Notes under the pieces: model-generated
Database searches by the model: none
What the model saw: the letters and a program-made list of their open reading frames with translations, nothing else
Told to the model about the DNA's origin: nothing
From: Chloroflexota bacterium
GTDB taxonomy: Bacteria; Chloroflexota; Anaerolineae; Aggregatilineales; Phototrophicaceae
DNA: 64,000 nt
Direction of reading: 5' to 3'
Assembly (NCBI GenBank): GCA_026708115.1
Contig: JAPOVL010000013.1
Location: forward strand, 186,001 to 250,000
Program-made: the position numbers and the translations under genes
Shown: positions 48,672 to 57,107 of the stretch, piece after piece
How positions within the stretch are numbered: position 1 is the first letter of the stretch
How the letters are laid out: every line of letters begins with the position of its first letter

Positions 48672-49469
48672 TCACAGCCCCTGAGCCAAATAGAGCAATG
48701 CGACGGTCTCCCTTATGATCACCCCGTTGAATTCCCGGTTGATGAGCGTCTCGATCCCCGCCAGCAGACGTTCTCGCTTGCCGGCGTCCAATGAGCGATG
48801 GTCGGAGAAGGTGCCGAGCAAGTTGACGTAGGCCGCGGCGCTGTATTCCGTCGTCACATAATGCTTACTTATAGTCAGGTGGCCAAATAATCCGCTGGCG
48901 GTGATGAGTTCATGGTATTCGGTGCGCAGGTCTTCGGGATGGGGCGGGGGAGAGAAGTCCCGCACCAACTCCGGCGCGACGCGCTCGTACACGCTTTGCA
49001 GCGGCTCGAGATAGGGGCGACTGAGATCGGTCAGCGTCGGTCGATGCCAGAAAAGGGCCAGCGCGCCGCTTGGCTTGAGCAGCTCGCGCGCTTTGTGAAA
49101 GCGGATCGCGGGATCGATCCAGTGGAAAGCCGTCGCGGAAAACAGCAAGTCGTAAATCTCGCGGGGCAGCGAAATCGTCTCGAAGTCTGCGCAAATGATG
49201 TTCGCTTTGGGAAAAGCGGACAGCTTTTGGCGAGCGATCGACCCCAATTGCGCGCCGAGCTCAACAGCATCAATGGTGAATCCGCGCCGGGCCATAGAGA
49301 CGGTGGCTTGCCCGGTGCCGCAGCCGACCTCGAGCAGGCGCGCGCTCTCATCAAGCCGCGCGTAGGCCGCGATGTCGTCGAAGAGGGCTTCGGGGTAGGG
49401 CGGGCGGGCGCTGTCGTAGAGACCCGCTATGCCGTCATAGCTGTTGCGGCGATGCCGGTTTTCGCTCAT
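48672..49469 (-). CDS. Class I SAM-dependent methyltransferase
   Basis: This 265-residue protein has a Rossmann methyltransferase core: ARLLEVGCGTGQATVSMARRGFTIDAVELG (motif I, about 38-67) and FAKANIICADFETISLP. LLFSATAFHWIDPAIRFHKARELLKPSGALALFWH is the later motif IV region with a UbiE-like pattern. The substrate is not evident. The C-terminus is helical. It is followed 8 nt upstream by the lipocalin-like gene start region on the same strand (49478), so the two may be read together. Confidence 0.85.
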   Translation of the reverse strand: MSENRHRRNSYDGIAGLYDSARPPYPEALFDDIAAYARLDESARLLEVGCGTGQATVSMARRGFTIDAVELGAQLGSIARQKLSAFPKANIICADFETISLPREIYDLLFSATAFHWIDPAIRFHKARELLKPSGALALFWHRPTLTDLSRPYLEPLQSVYERVAPELVRDFSPPPHPEDLRTEYHELITASGLFGHLTISKHYVTTEYSAAAYVNLLGTFSDHRSLDAGKRERLLAGIETLINREFNGVIIRETVALLYLAQGL

Positions 49470-49477
49470 AGTTGCAC

Positions 49478-50671
49478 TCAGAAACGATTCTGCATGGAAT
49501 CAACGTAGCCGGTGAGTTCGGCGTAGCCATATCCGCTGACGTCGCCGCTGACTTGCACTGCGCCTTCCCAATACTGTATGCCGGCGCTATGCAGTTCCTG
49601 GTCGGCTTGCAAGGGCGCGACGCTGAATCGGAAGCCGTCATCGCCCAGCACTTGAATGTCCCAGCCGGCGGGATAGTCGGCGTCGGTATGCGGACTGCGC
49701 CAGGTATCGGTTACAGACAGGCTAAAGTCTCCTGAATCGAGGGCACGGGTACTGCCGTCGGGATAGACGAGCAGACCGCCGAATGCGGGCTCTATACTCC
49801 CGTCAATCTGGCGAATCTGACCGATCATCAGCTCGGTATCGTCATCGATGATCAAGCCGAACCAATCCCAACCCTGAGCCCCGTCGCCCAAGGCGCTGGT
49901 GCTAAATTCATGGTCCATCCAGGTATTGCCGCTGACCGTGAACGTCTCTGCGCCGACAGTGATGGTCCCGCCCGTGACCAGTCGCGTCAGGCTGTAATAG
50001 TAGCTAGCGTTACCGACTTCCTCACTCTTGGGGCTGAGCCCCTGGTAGCCTTGCAGCGCCGGCGGCTTGACTTGCATTAGTATCAGATCTAGCGCGAATT
50101 CGTCGCTGGCCGCTGTGATATGCTGGCGCGCGGCGTCGTCGGTCAAGGCGCTAACCTGCCAGTCTTCCAACCAGACGCGATAGCGCGTCGCCTGTTCGCT
50201 GGAGGTCGCGCCGGCCAGGCCGGCGCCGCCGCGGCTATAGCGAACATCGTGATAAAAACGCCCCGCGGCGATGTCGCTGACGGTGAAATGCGCCATATAG
50301 ATGTTGCTAGTGCGAAATTCGGAATCCGATCTTGCGTCCAGCGGCGAAATCGCGCGGCGAAAGATGGTGAATTGGAAGCCGAAACGCCTGCCGTCATCAG
50401 TAGCTAGAACCCCGGTGTAATACCACCATTCGGTTTGAAATGCGGGATGCGCGCCGTGATCGCGCGGGAACTGCCAGTCCCAAGGTTCAATGGCGCGGGC
50501 GAAGCCGGCTGTGTCAAGTGGCGGCGCTTCAAATTGAGTGCGCGCCTCCAGAGCGCTGCCGCTAAAGGGTTCAATCAAGCTGATGCCGAAAATGAGGACC
50601 AGCCCAATGAGAAGCAGAAGTGTGATGATGCGCCAGTTCACGATGCCGCCTTGCGAGGACTCGATCGTCAT
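49478..50671 (-). CDS. Membrane-anchored lipocalin-like/CrtC-type protein
   Basis: This 397-residue protein has an N-terminal membrane anchor or signal (VNWRIITLLLLIGLVLIFGISLI). The mature part has the AttH/CrtC-type pattern: PRDHGAHPAFQTEWWYYTGVL, FGFQFTIFRRAI, YMAHFTVSDI and WMDHEFSTSALGDGAQGWDWFGLIIDDDTELM. The family includes carotenoid 1,2-hydratase and secreted lipocalin-like hydrolases. No other carotenoid gene lies here, so CrtC activity is unlikely. Exported location and a lipid or isoprenoid substrate are inferred. Confidence 0.78.
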   Translation of the reverse strand: MTIESSQGGIVNWRIITLLLLIGLVLIFGISLIEPFSGSALEARTQFEAPPLDTAGFARAIEPWDWQFPRDHGAHPAFQTEWWYYTGVLATDDGRRFGFQFTIFRRAISPLDARSDSEFRTSNIYMAHFTVSDIAAGRFYHDVRYSRGGAGLAGATSSEQATRYRVWLEDWQVSALTDDAARQHITAASDEFALDLILMQVKPPALQGYQGLSPKSEEVGNASYYYSLTRLVTGGTITVGAETFTVSGNTWMDHEFSTSALGDGAQGWDWFGLIIDDDTELMIGQIRQIDGSIEPAFGGLLVYPDGSTRALDSGDFSLSVTDTWRSPHTDADYPAGWDIQVLGDDGFRFSVAPLQADQELHSAGIQYWEGAVQVSGDVSGYGYAELTGYVDSMQNRF

Positions 50672-51147
50672 AGTGTTCGCCGATTATGCTCGAGATCCCG
50701 GCGGGCGACAAGGCAAGCCTAGCCACAGTACACAACATATCTGCGGCACGCCGGCCTGCGGCGCCGGGCAGATTTCGTCTTCCCGTTTAATATGTCATCT
50801 AGCACTTCAAAAGTCGCAGCTAGGACCCGTTGACGAAAAACTTGCCATTGCTAATTAAACCTGATACAATTTTTTATAGTTAAGTTTTTGATATAGGTGA
50901 GCAGCAATTTCTTTAATTCGCAAATCCTCACCCTCCTGCACGTAAGTTTTGGAGTGTGGCCGGACTCTTCCGAGCCCGTTCCTCCCTAGTTTATATGTTC
51001 CTTCTCCGCCGTTCTGGATAACCCAGTCCAAGCCCGCGGATATGTGGTTCAAGAGATTGATGGCGACGATGTAGCGCGCTGTGTCCGTTGTGTGCCCTGG
51101 CCGAACGGATTCCTCGAAAAGTAAAACGTGATTCAAAAGAGTTTCTC
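50672..51147. other. Intergenic stretch with one possible small gene
   Basis: No strong gene is seen. A 93-residue open frame on the minus strand (50855-51136) encodes a hydrophilic sequence (VLLFEESVRPGHTTDTARYIVAINLLNHISAGLDWVIQNGGEG) and is listed separately at low confidence. It would be divergent from the SH3 gene with an 11-nt gap. AT content is higher than in flanks between 50820 and 50920. Confidence 0.4.
50855..51136 (-). CDS. Possible small hypothetical protein
   Basis: The 93-residue frame has no known motif and lies in a stretch of AT-richer sequence. It is credible because it does not overlap the neighbouring SH3 protein once that gene is started at 51148 and because its sequence is not low-complexity. 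A ribosome site is not obvious. It may be a non-gene. Confidence 0.3.
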   Translation of the reverse strand: MNHVLLFEESVRPGHTTDTARYIVAINLLNHISAGLDWVIQNGGEGTYKLGRNGLGRVRPHSKTYVQEGEDLRIKEIAAHLYQKLNYKKLYQV

Positions 51148-52503
51148 ATGACTTCATTATTTTCTTTCAATTCGCGGGCCAAGAGCGGGTTCCGGTGGCG
51201 TGGGAGCGGCATCTGCCGGAAGCTGCTCGTGCTGACGATCCTCTTCGTCTTGATGAGCGCGCAATACGGTGCGGTACAGGCGCAGTCTGGATGGTATCAC
51301 TGCGATATACAGGACTTCGATTATGATGGACCGGGGACGCGTTATTTCTGCCGGCCGGTCTCGTATGACTGGCTCTGCAATGTTGCCCGTATCACCTTTT
51401 TTTGCGGTAACGGCTCGGACCGGGGCGACGAAGATAGCGACAAGGGCGACAGCCGTCGCGATAGCGGCAAAAGCGGCGGCGGCAGCGTTGCCCGGCAGGC
51501 GAGCGGCTCCGGCTCAAGCATCAACATCCGGCGAATTGACGCCGGGGGCATCGGCGTGCAATGGATCATCAATGCCGGCTTCATCGACGCGGTCGATATC
51601 TGGGGTGACGAAGTGCCGGAAGAGATTTGCCTGGATGGCGTCGGTTGGCTGCTCTTCCTGGATGCCGGCACCTCGCCCCGCGCCGAATCCTGGTTGGAGT
51701 CAGTTCAGCGCGATGATCGGACTTGCGCCGAGATTGATGGCCCCGGAACGGTCGTACTTATGGCCGCAGGGCCAGCGCCAGCGAGCGAAACTGCCCGGCA
51801 ATCGCAGCAGTGCCACGCCCGCACGACGGGCCATCTCAAACTCCGCACTGCCCCTGCGCTGGATGGCGAGGTCATCGCCTATGTGCCGCGCGGCACCAGG
51901 CTGCGCCTCATATCGTCGATCAGATATTGGTTCCAGGTTGAATATAAGGACAAAGAAGGCTGGATCGGCGCGGCTTATGTGAGCGATAGCCACGATTGCT
52001 CCGAGCGCGCGCCAGCAGCAGCCAGTGAAGCTGCCGCCCGACAGTCGCAGCAGTGCCAGGCCCGCACGACCGGCCATCTCAAACTTCGGACCGCACCTAA
52101 GCTGGATGGCGAGGTAATCGCGTACGTGCCGCGGGGTGCAAGGCTGCGCCTCATATCGTCGATTAGATATTGGTTCCAGGTTGAATATAAGGACAAAGAG
52201 GGCTGGATCGGCGCGGCTTATGTGAGCGATAGCCACGATTGCTCCGAGGGCGCGCCAACTCCAGCCAGCGAGGCTGCGATGCCCCCCGCCCAACAGTCGC
52301 AGCAGTGCCACGTCCGTACGACCGGCAATCTAAAACTCCGGACTACGGCTTCCATGGATAGTGAGGTAATCGCGTATGTGCCGCGCGGCGCAAGGCTGCG
52401 GCTCATATCGTCGATCAGATATTGGTTCCAGGTTGAATATCAGGGCAAAGCGGGCTGGATTGGCGCGTCGTACGTGAGCCTCAGCAGTGGCTGCACGCGA
52501 TAG
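51148..52503 (+). CDS. Exported triple SH3-like-domain protein
   Basis: This 451-residue protein has a signal peptide (MTSLFSFNSRAKSGFRWRGSGICRKLLVLTILFVLMSAQYGAVQAQ) with a long basic part. A charged D/G/S linker (RGDEDSDKGDSRRDSGKSGGG) follows, then a domain around residues 130-210. Three SH3b repeats start near residues 222, 303 and 387, each of about 65 residues with a Cys at each end (C.(A/V)RTTG.LKLRT......EVIAYVPRG.RLRLISSIRYWFQVEY...GWIGA.YVS). The DNA repeats are nearly identical, so they arose recently by duplication. SH3b domains bind wall peptides or are used by exported lytic enzymes and adhesins. No catalytic domain is visible. The start at 51148 is used because the upstream extension to 51088 has no signal-like content. 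Confidence 0.8.
   Translation: MTSLFSFNSRAKSGFRWRGSGICRKLLVLTILFVLMSAQYGAVQAQSGWYHCDIQDFDYDGPGTRYFCRPVSYDWLCNVARITFFCGNGSDRGDEDSDKGDSRRDSGKSGGGSVARQASGSGSSINIRRIDAGGIGVQWIINAGFIDAVDIWGDEVPEEICLDGVGWLLFLDAGTSPRAESWLESVQRDDRTCAEIDGPGTVVLMAAGPAPASETARQSQQCHARTTGHLKLRTAPALDGEVIAYVPRGTRLRLISSIRYWFQVEYKDKEGWIGAAYVSDSHDCSERAPAAASEAAARQSQQCQARTTGHLKLRTAPKLDGEVIAYVPRGARLRLISSIRYWFQVEYKDKEGWIGAAYVSDSHDCSEGAPTPASEAAMPPAQQSQQCHVRTTGNLKLRTTASMDSEVIAYVPRGARLRLISSIRYWFQVEYQGKAGWIGASYVSLSSGCTR
51811..52500. repeat. Three-unit intragenic DNA repeat (SH3 module)
   Basis: Units begin at 51811, 52054 and 52306 (periods 243 and 252 nt). Runs such as TTGAATATAAGGACAAAG recur nearly unchanged, which indicates recent duplication or conversion and makes the gene prone to copy-number change. 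Confidence 0.75.
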
Positions 52504-52556
52504 AGAGATCTACAGGACTCATCGTTCATTGATGTGACGACGAACCATAGCCGGGT

Positions 52557-53804
52557 TCAGCTTGCCGTGCCGGCGACATCGAGCACGGCATGCAGCAGCA
52601 CGTTGCAGACCGCTTGGAGATCCTCAGGTTCGGCGCTTTCCGATTCGTGATGACTGATGCCGTCCTTGCAAGGCGCGAAGAGCATGGTCGTTGGCACGAT
52701 GTTGGCAACGAAGCAAGCATCGTGACCGGCGCCCGAGGTGATGTAGGTGTGCGACAGGTCGAGGCGCTCGGAAGCGCCTTTCACAGCGGCGACGCAGCGT
52801 TCGTCAAAGGCGACGGGCGCCGTGTAGGAGATTTGTTCCAGGGACAGGTCTAATCCGATCGCTTGGGCGACATCGGCGCAGACGTCGCGCAGCGCGGCAT
52901 CCATCGCCAGCAGCGTATCGGCGGAGGGGTGGCGCATATCGACCGTAAAGTCGACGCGGCCCGGTATGATATTGCGCGAGGCGGGCGCGACCTCGACTTG
53001 GCCGCCGACGGTGCCGCGGGCCAAGGGCGCGTGTTCCTGGGCGATGTCGTCGACGGCTTGTACGATTTTGGCCATACCAAGCAGGGCATTGCGCCTGCCT
53101 ACCATCGGCGTCGAACCGGTGTGTTGGGCAAAGCCTTCCAATGAGATGTCGTACCAGCGAAAGCCCTGCGCCGTGTTCACCACGCCCACCGAAATGCCCT
53201 CGCTATCGAGGATGGGACCCTGTTCGATATGGCACTCGAAGAAAGCCGAGAAGTCGTGCTGGCGGGCCGATTGGTCTCCGTGGTAGCCGATTCGCTTCAG
53301 CTCGTCGAGCACGGTCGCGCCGGTGTCCACTGCCACACGTGATTGCGCCCAATCGAGATCAAAGACGCCGCCGTAGACCCCGGAGGCCAGCATGGCCGGC
53401 GCGAAACGCGCGCCTTCTTCGTTGGTCCAGTTGACCACTTCCAGCGGCGCCGCCGTCGTGATGCCGTGATCGTTCAGCGTGCGGATGACTTCGAGACCAG
53501 CCAAGACGCCGAAGACACCGTCGAATTTGCCGCCGAAGGGTTGCGTATCGAGGTGGCTGCCGATCCCGACAGGGGCTTGCGAATTGTCGCTGCCCGGGCG
53601 TCTGGCGAACATATTGCCCATTTCGTCGACGGACATCGACAGCCCGGCGTCCGCGCACCACTTCGCGAAGAGGTCGCGCCCGATCTTGTCTTCGTCGCTG
53701 AGCGTCAAGCGGTGGCTGCCGCCGTTCGCGGTTGCTCCGATCTCGGCCATTTCCATGATGCTCGCCCAGAGGCGCGCGCCGTCAATGCAAATGTTTTCTG
53801 TCAT
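52557..53804 (-). CDS. M20-family amidohydrolase (allantoate/N-carbamoyl-amino-acid hydrolase type)
   Basis: This 415-residue metallopeptidase-fold enzyme has the metal ligands of the HyuC/AllC group: GSHLDTQPFGGKFDGVFG (H, D), NWTNEEGARFAPAMLASGVYG (E pair), ECHIEQGPILDSEG (H) and SGAGHDACFVA (H). It cleaves N-carbamoyl or ureido groups from amino acids or allantoate. The sequence between (NTAQGFRWYDISLEGFAQHTGSTPM) is the usual lid domain. An AGGAGACTAAGAA ribosome site precedes the ATG. It follows the sulfatase gene region on the same strand (55-nt gap). Confidence 0.88.
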   Translation of the reverse strand: MTENICIDGARLWASIMEMAEIGATANGGSHRLTLSDEDKIGRDLFAKWCADAGLSMSVDEMGNMFARRPGSDNSQAPVGIGSHLDTQPFGGKFDGVFGVLAGLEVIRTLNDHGITTAAPLEVVNWTNEEGARFAPAMLASGVYGGVFDLDWAQSRVAVDTGATVLDELKRIGYHGDQSARQHDFSAFFECHIEQGPILDSEGISVGVVNTAQGFRWYDISLEGFAQHTGSTPMVGRRNALLGMAKIVQAVDDIAQEHAPLARGTVGGQVEVAPASRNIIPGRVDFTVDMRHPSADTLLAMDAALRDVCADVAQAIGLDLSLEQISYTAPVAFDERCVAAVKGASERLDLSHTYITSGAGHDACFVANIVPTTMLFAPCKDGISHHESESAEPEDLQAVCNVLLHAVLDVAGTAS

Positions 53805-53859
53805 TTCTTAGTCTCCTGGCGTAAATGCCGGACAGCGTGGATTGATACGGCGCAAGGGC

Positions 53860-55194
53860 CTATTGATCTCGGAGTACCGGATCTTTCACCCGGGCTTGGC
53901 GTTCTTTCAAGCTTTTCATCAGTTTCAGAATCAGTCGTCCGTATTCCTCATCATTGATCAGGTTATTCAACTCATGCGGATCCGCTTGCAAATCGAAGAG
54001 TTGCCAGGTTGTACGGTCGTCGAGCACCGTCTGAATCAGCTTGTAGCGATCGTCCTTGATGCTCCGTTGGTAGGGTCTGCCGAGCGGGTGACCAAAGACG
54101 CCTTGATAAGCTGAAAAGATCGAGCGGCGATGCTTGTGCGTCAGTCGGCCCAGGACCGCGTTGAGACTATAGCCGTCTTGCTCGGCAGGCACGTCGACAT
54201 CGGCGCGCTCTAGCAAGGTGGGGAAAAGGTCGAGCAGATAGACCAGGGCATCGCACTTGTAAGCGGCGGGGACGCTTGGTCCGCGCATGATGAGGGGAAT
54301 GCGCATACTGTGGTCGTAAAGGTTCTGCTTGCCCAACAGTCCGTGCTGTCCGACGCCGAGACCATGATCGGAAGTGTAGATGACGATGGTGTTCTCGCTC
54401 AGGCCTTTGTCGTCGAGCGCGCGCAAGATGCGGCCGATATCCATATCCATGTGCGAGATCATGCCGTAGTAGTCGGCGATGTGCCGCTTGATTTCGGCTT
54501 CCGTCCGCGGGTAATCGGCCAAGACTTCGTCGCGGATGTCGCGTATGCCGATATCGAAGGGGTGTTCGGGCATGAAGTTCGGTGGCAGCTCGATGTCGTC
54601 AGGATCGTACATGGTGTCATAGGGCGGCGGCGCGGTGCGCGGGTCGTGCGGCGAGGTAAAGGCGATGTAAGCAAAGAAGGGATCGTCGTCCGGTTCCTTT
54701 GAATGCAAGAAATCGATCATCTCATCTGTAAAGACGGTGGTCGAAAAGCCATCGGCGATGTAGGTGTCTTCGGGGTCGTAAGCGCCGGTCGGGTCGAAGT
54801 CGTTCACGGGCATGGCATACTGATCGTCCATGCCGCCGAAAAACACTTTTCCGCTCCTGCTGAAAGCGCGGGCATAACTGCCGCGTCGGTTGTGCCATTT
54901 GCCGGTGGCGAACGTGTCGTAGCCGTTTTGCGCCAGCAATTCCGGCAGCAAGGGCGCGTCATCCGGCAGGGGATCGGGCGTGGCGAAGAGATTGCGCCCG
55001 GTCATGAGCATGCCGCGGCTGGGCATGCAGACCGCGCCCGAGGTCGAGCCCATGATATGCGCTTGGGTGAAGCAAGTGCCGTCGGCGATCAGTTGATCGA
55101 AGGTGGGTGTTCTGACGGCCTCCGTTCCCAGCGCGCCGATGGCGGAATGCCGGTGGTCATCGGCGATCATGAACAAGATGTTGGGTCGGCTCAT
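53860..55194 (-). CDS. Sulfatase (alkaline phosphatase superfamily)
   Basis: This 444-residue sulfatase has the N-terminal metal site NILFMIADDHRHSA (D12, D13). The formylglycine signature CMPSR at C56 (GAVCMPSRGMLMTGR) is converted by an anaerobic or FGE-type maturase. FFAYIAFTSPHDPRTAPPPYD and TIVIYTSDHGLGVGQHGLLGKQ follow. No signal peptide is apparent, so it is probably cytoplasmic. It would remove sulfate esters from sugars or aryl compounds. It lies next to the third sugar importer (divergent) and the M20 amidohydrolase, suggesting processing of a sulfated, N-acylated or carbamoylated substrate; this is inference. Confidence 0.9.
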   Translation of the reverse strand: MSRPNILFMIADDHRHSAIGALGTEAVRTPTFDQLIADGTCFTQAHIMGSTSGAVCMPSRGMLMTGRNLFATPDPLPDDAPLLPELLAQNGYDTFATGKWHNRRGSYARAFSRSGKVFFGGMDDQYAMPVNDFDPTGAYDPEDTYIADGFSTTVFTDEMIDFLHSKEPDDDPFFAYIAFTSPHDPRTAPPPYDTMYDPDDIELPPNFMPEHPFDIGIRDIRDEVLADYPRTEAEIKRHIADYYGMISHMDMDIGRILRALDDKGLSENTIVIYTSDHGLGVGQHGLLGKQNLYDHSMRIPLIMRGPSVPAAYKCDALVYLLDLFPTLLERADVDVPAEQDGYSLNAVLGRLTHKHRRSIFSAYQGVFGHPLGRPYQRSIKDDRYKLIQTVLDDRTTWQLFDLQADPHELNNLINDEEYGRLILKLMKSLKERQARVKDPVLRDQ

Positions 55195-55672
55195 GCATTT
55201 TCCCTGACGTTGCTGGACTCTAATTCGATGATACTGTCAGTGGGCGTGGCTGGCAAGGTGAGGCGATTGCGTTATGGCGGTTGCCTTGCGTGATGGTGAC
55301 GATTTGGAATTAGGTACTGGGCGGTCGACCGGGTTGGTTGCCCTGGTTTATGCGAAGCGGATTACTCATGCGACGAGAAGGCATAGAAATATGTATGAGC
55401 GCGGCGGGCCTATTCGCTGCCACCAAGCGATGCCCGGAAGCAGGAAATCTTTTCGATATCTCATATTTTGAATTCTCACTTCACTGATATATGTGTTTCT
55501 TGTAGACCTTGCAAGAAACCATGCGCAAATCCGATCCCAATGTCTTGCGTTTTTCCCTCTGCGCGATATTCTCTGAATGTAAGGTGAGTTGGGAGCCGCG
55601 GAGGCGTCTATGCTGAGATATTGAGGTGTCATGCGCATTGTCCGAATATTTGATTTTGGGAGATGGAAGAAG
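55195..55672. other. Intergenic region with inverted repeat
   Basis: No gene is supported in this 478-nt gap between the divergent sulfatase and sugar-binding-protein genes. It contains an 8-bp inverted repeat (55495-55519) that could be an operator or hairpin. The sequence before the SBP start is AT-rich with a GGGAGAT ribosome site. Confidence 0.45.
55495..55519. repeat. Inverted repeat upstream of sugar-binding-protein gene
   Basis: GTTTCTTG and CAAGAAAC are perfect complements separated by 9 nt. It may be an operator shared by the divergent sulfatase and importer genes, or a stem-loop. Confidence 0.4.
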
Positions 55673-56983
55673 ATGAATAACTTCAGAATAGTATTCGTAA
55701 TTTTGCTGCTGCTAGCGGCGACTGTCGGCGTTCAAGCCCAGGATGACTTGGTCAGCGAATTTGGTACAGGCGATATCGAGTTGCTGTTTTGGAACGGGCT
55801 GACCGGCCCCGATGGCGAGACCATGGTTGGTCTGGTCAAGGCGTTTACGGAAGAGAATCCGGACGTATCCGTTCGCATGGAGCGCCTGAACTGGACCCAG
55901 CAATACTTCCCGAAATTGCTGGCTGGTCTGGCGGCGGGCAATCCGCCAGATATCTTCCTGATGCATGAGTACGAGATGACGCAATTCAACACCATGGGCG
56001 TCCTGCGCGACTTGAGCGACATGTATTCGAATAACGGCGGTCCGATCCCGATCGACGATGTTTCTCCCGCCATCATTGATTCGCTGACGGACCCCAATGG
56101 CAGGATAATGGGCGTGCCGCTGGACTTCCACGGATACGGGGAGTGGCACAACTGCGATCTGTTTGATGCGGCCGGGGTACCTTGTGACACACTGGCGACC
56201 ACGCGCGACGAATATCTGGAGTTGGCGCAGCGGCTGACGCTGGACGGCAACGGCAATAACGCTTTGTCCGACGACTTCGATGCCGACAACATCGTCCAGT
56301 GGGGCACGTCGATATTCTGGTATCGTCCCGGCTTCTTGACGGCGCTGGCGCAGAACAATATGAGTTGGGCCGATGATATGGGTCAAGCCCTGCTTGAAGA
56401 TCAGGCCATCATCGACACCATGCAATGGTTCCAGGATCTGGAATGCGTACACAGTGTAGCGCCGCCGCCGGCCGGCTTCGATCGTTATCGCGCCCTGTCG
56501 ATCAATATGGCGATTTTCAATCATGGCAGTTGGGCATGGAACTTCGTGAGCCAAAATGTGGAAAACTGGATGGCATTGCCTTATCCGGCATTGGGCGCAG
56601 AGGGCAACAGCGCCGTCTGGGCGAGCGCGCACGTCTTCTATCTGCCGATCCAGGCAGAGGGCGATCGGCTGGAGGCGTCCAAGCGTTTCCTGGCTTATAT
56701 GTCCGATGCCGGTTTGGATTGGGCGCACTCGGGTATGCCGCCGGCTCGCATCTCGCAGATTGAGAATATGGATCCGGAAGTGTATCCCTCGGCCTCGGTC
56801 TTCGGCGCCAATCTGCTGGAAAACGGCGTCTTTGATCGTCAGCATCGCAACTGGCTGGAAATCGAAGCGCAATATGCAGATGCGATGGCGCGCGCTTTCG
56901 AGAGCGAATGCGAAGTCTCGATGGCGGATGTTTTCCCCGAGGCGAACGCGCGCATCCAGCGCATTCTGGATCGCTATAAGTAG
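55673..56983 (+). CDS. Sugar ABC transporter substrate-binding protein
   Basis: This 436-residue exported solute-binding protein has a signal peptide (MNNFRIVFVILLLLAATVGVQA) and a mature start DDLVSEFGTGDIELLFWNGLTGPDGETMVGLVKAF typical of family-1 binding proteins. The start at 55673 is chosen because the frame from 55631 begins before the ribosome site. A GGGAG motif lies 11 nt before the ATG. It is followed by a family B palindrome and then two permeases. The importer lacks its own ATPase. Confidence 0.92.
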   Translation: MNNFRIVFVILLLLAATVGVQAQDDLVSEFGTGDIELLFWNGLTGPDGETMVGLVKAFTEENPDVSVRMERLNWTQQYFPKLLAGLAAGNPPDIFLMHEYEMTQFNTMGVLRDLSDMYSNNGGPIPIDDVSPAIIDSLTDPNGRIMGVPLDFHGYGEWHNCDLFDAAGVPCDTLATTRDEYLELAQRLTLDGNGNNALSDDFDADNIVQWGTSIFWYRPGFLTALAQNNMSWADDMGQALLEDQAIIDTMQWFQDLECVHSVAPPPAGFDRYRALSINMAIFNHGSWAWNFVSQNVENWMALPYPALGAEGNSAVWASAHVFYLPIQAEGDRLEASKRFLAYMSDAGLDWAHSGMPPARISQIENMDPEVYPSASVFGANLLENGVFDRQHRNWLEIEAQYADAMARAFESECEVSMADVFPEANARIQRILDRYK

Positions 56984-57002
56984 GCGACTTACCCTCACCC
57001 CC

Positions 57003-57036
57003 AAGCCCCTGTCCCCTATAAAGGGAGAGGGGCTTA
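57003..57036. repeat. Family B palindrome between SBP and permease genes
   Basis: AAGCCCC-T-G-TCCC pairs with GGGA-G-AGGGGCTT around CTATAAA with one internal mismatch. It follows the SBP stop by about 20 nt and precedes the permease by 72 nt. It has the same C-block preface (ctcaccccc) as the copies at 42784 and 44383. Confidence 0.7.
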
Positions 57037-57107
57037 TTAAATGGCTCACCTTGCTCCCCTTCCTTCATGTTGCGGGAAGGAGATGAGGCATACAGGGAAA
57101 GACAGCG

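Noticed and set aside
51811..52500. Possible CRISPR-like array
   Set aside because: The repeats are about 200 nt long, in-frame and encode SH3 domains, so they are intragenic coding repeats.
55712..57049. 445-residue antisense frame opposite the third binding-protein gene
   Set aside because: The plus strand has the signal peptide and binding-protein pattern; the antisense frame runs into the palindrome.
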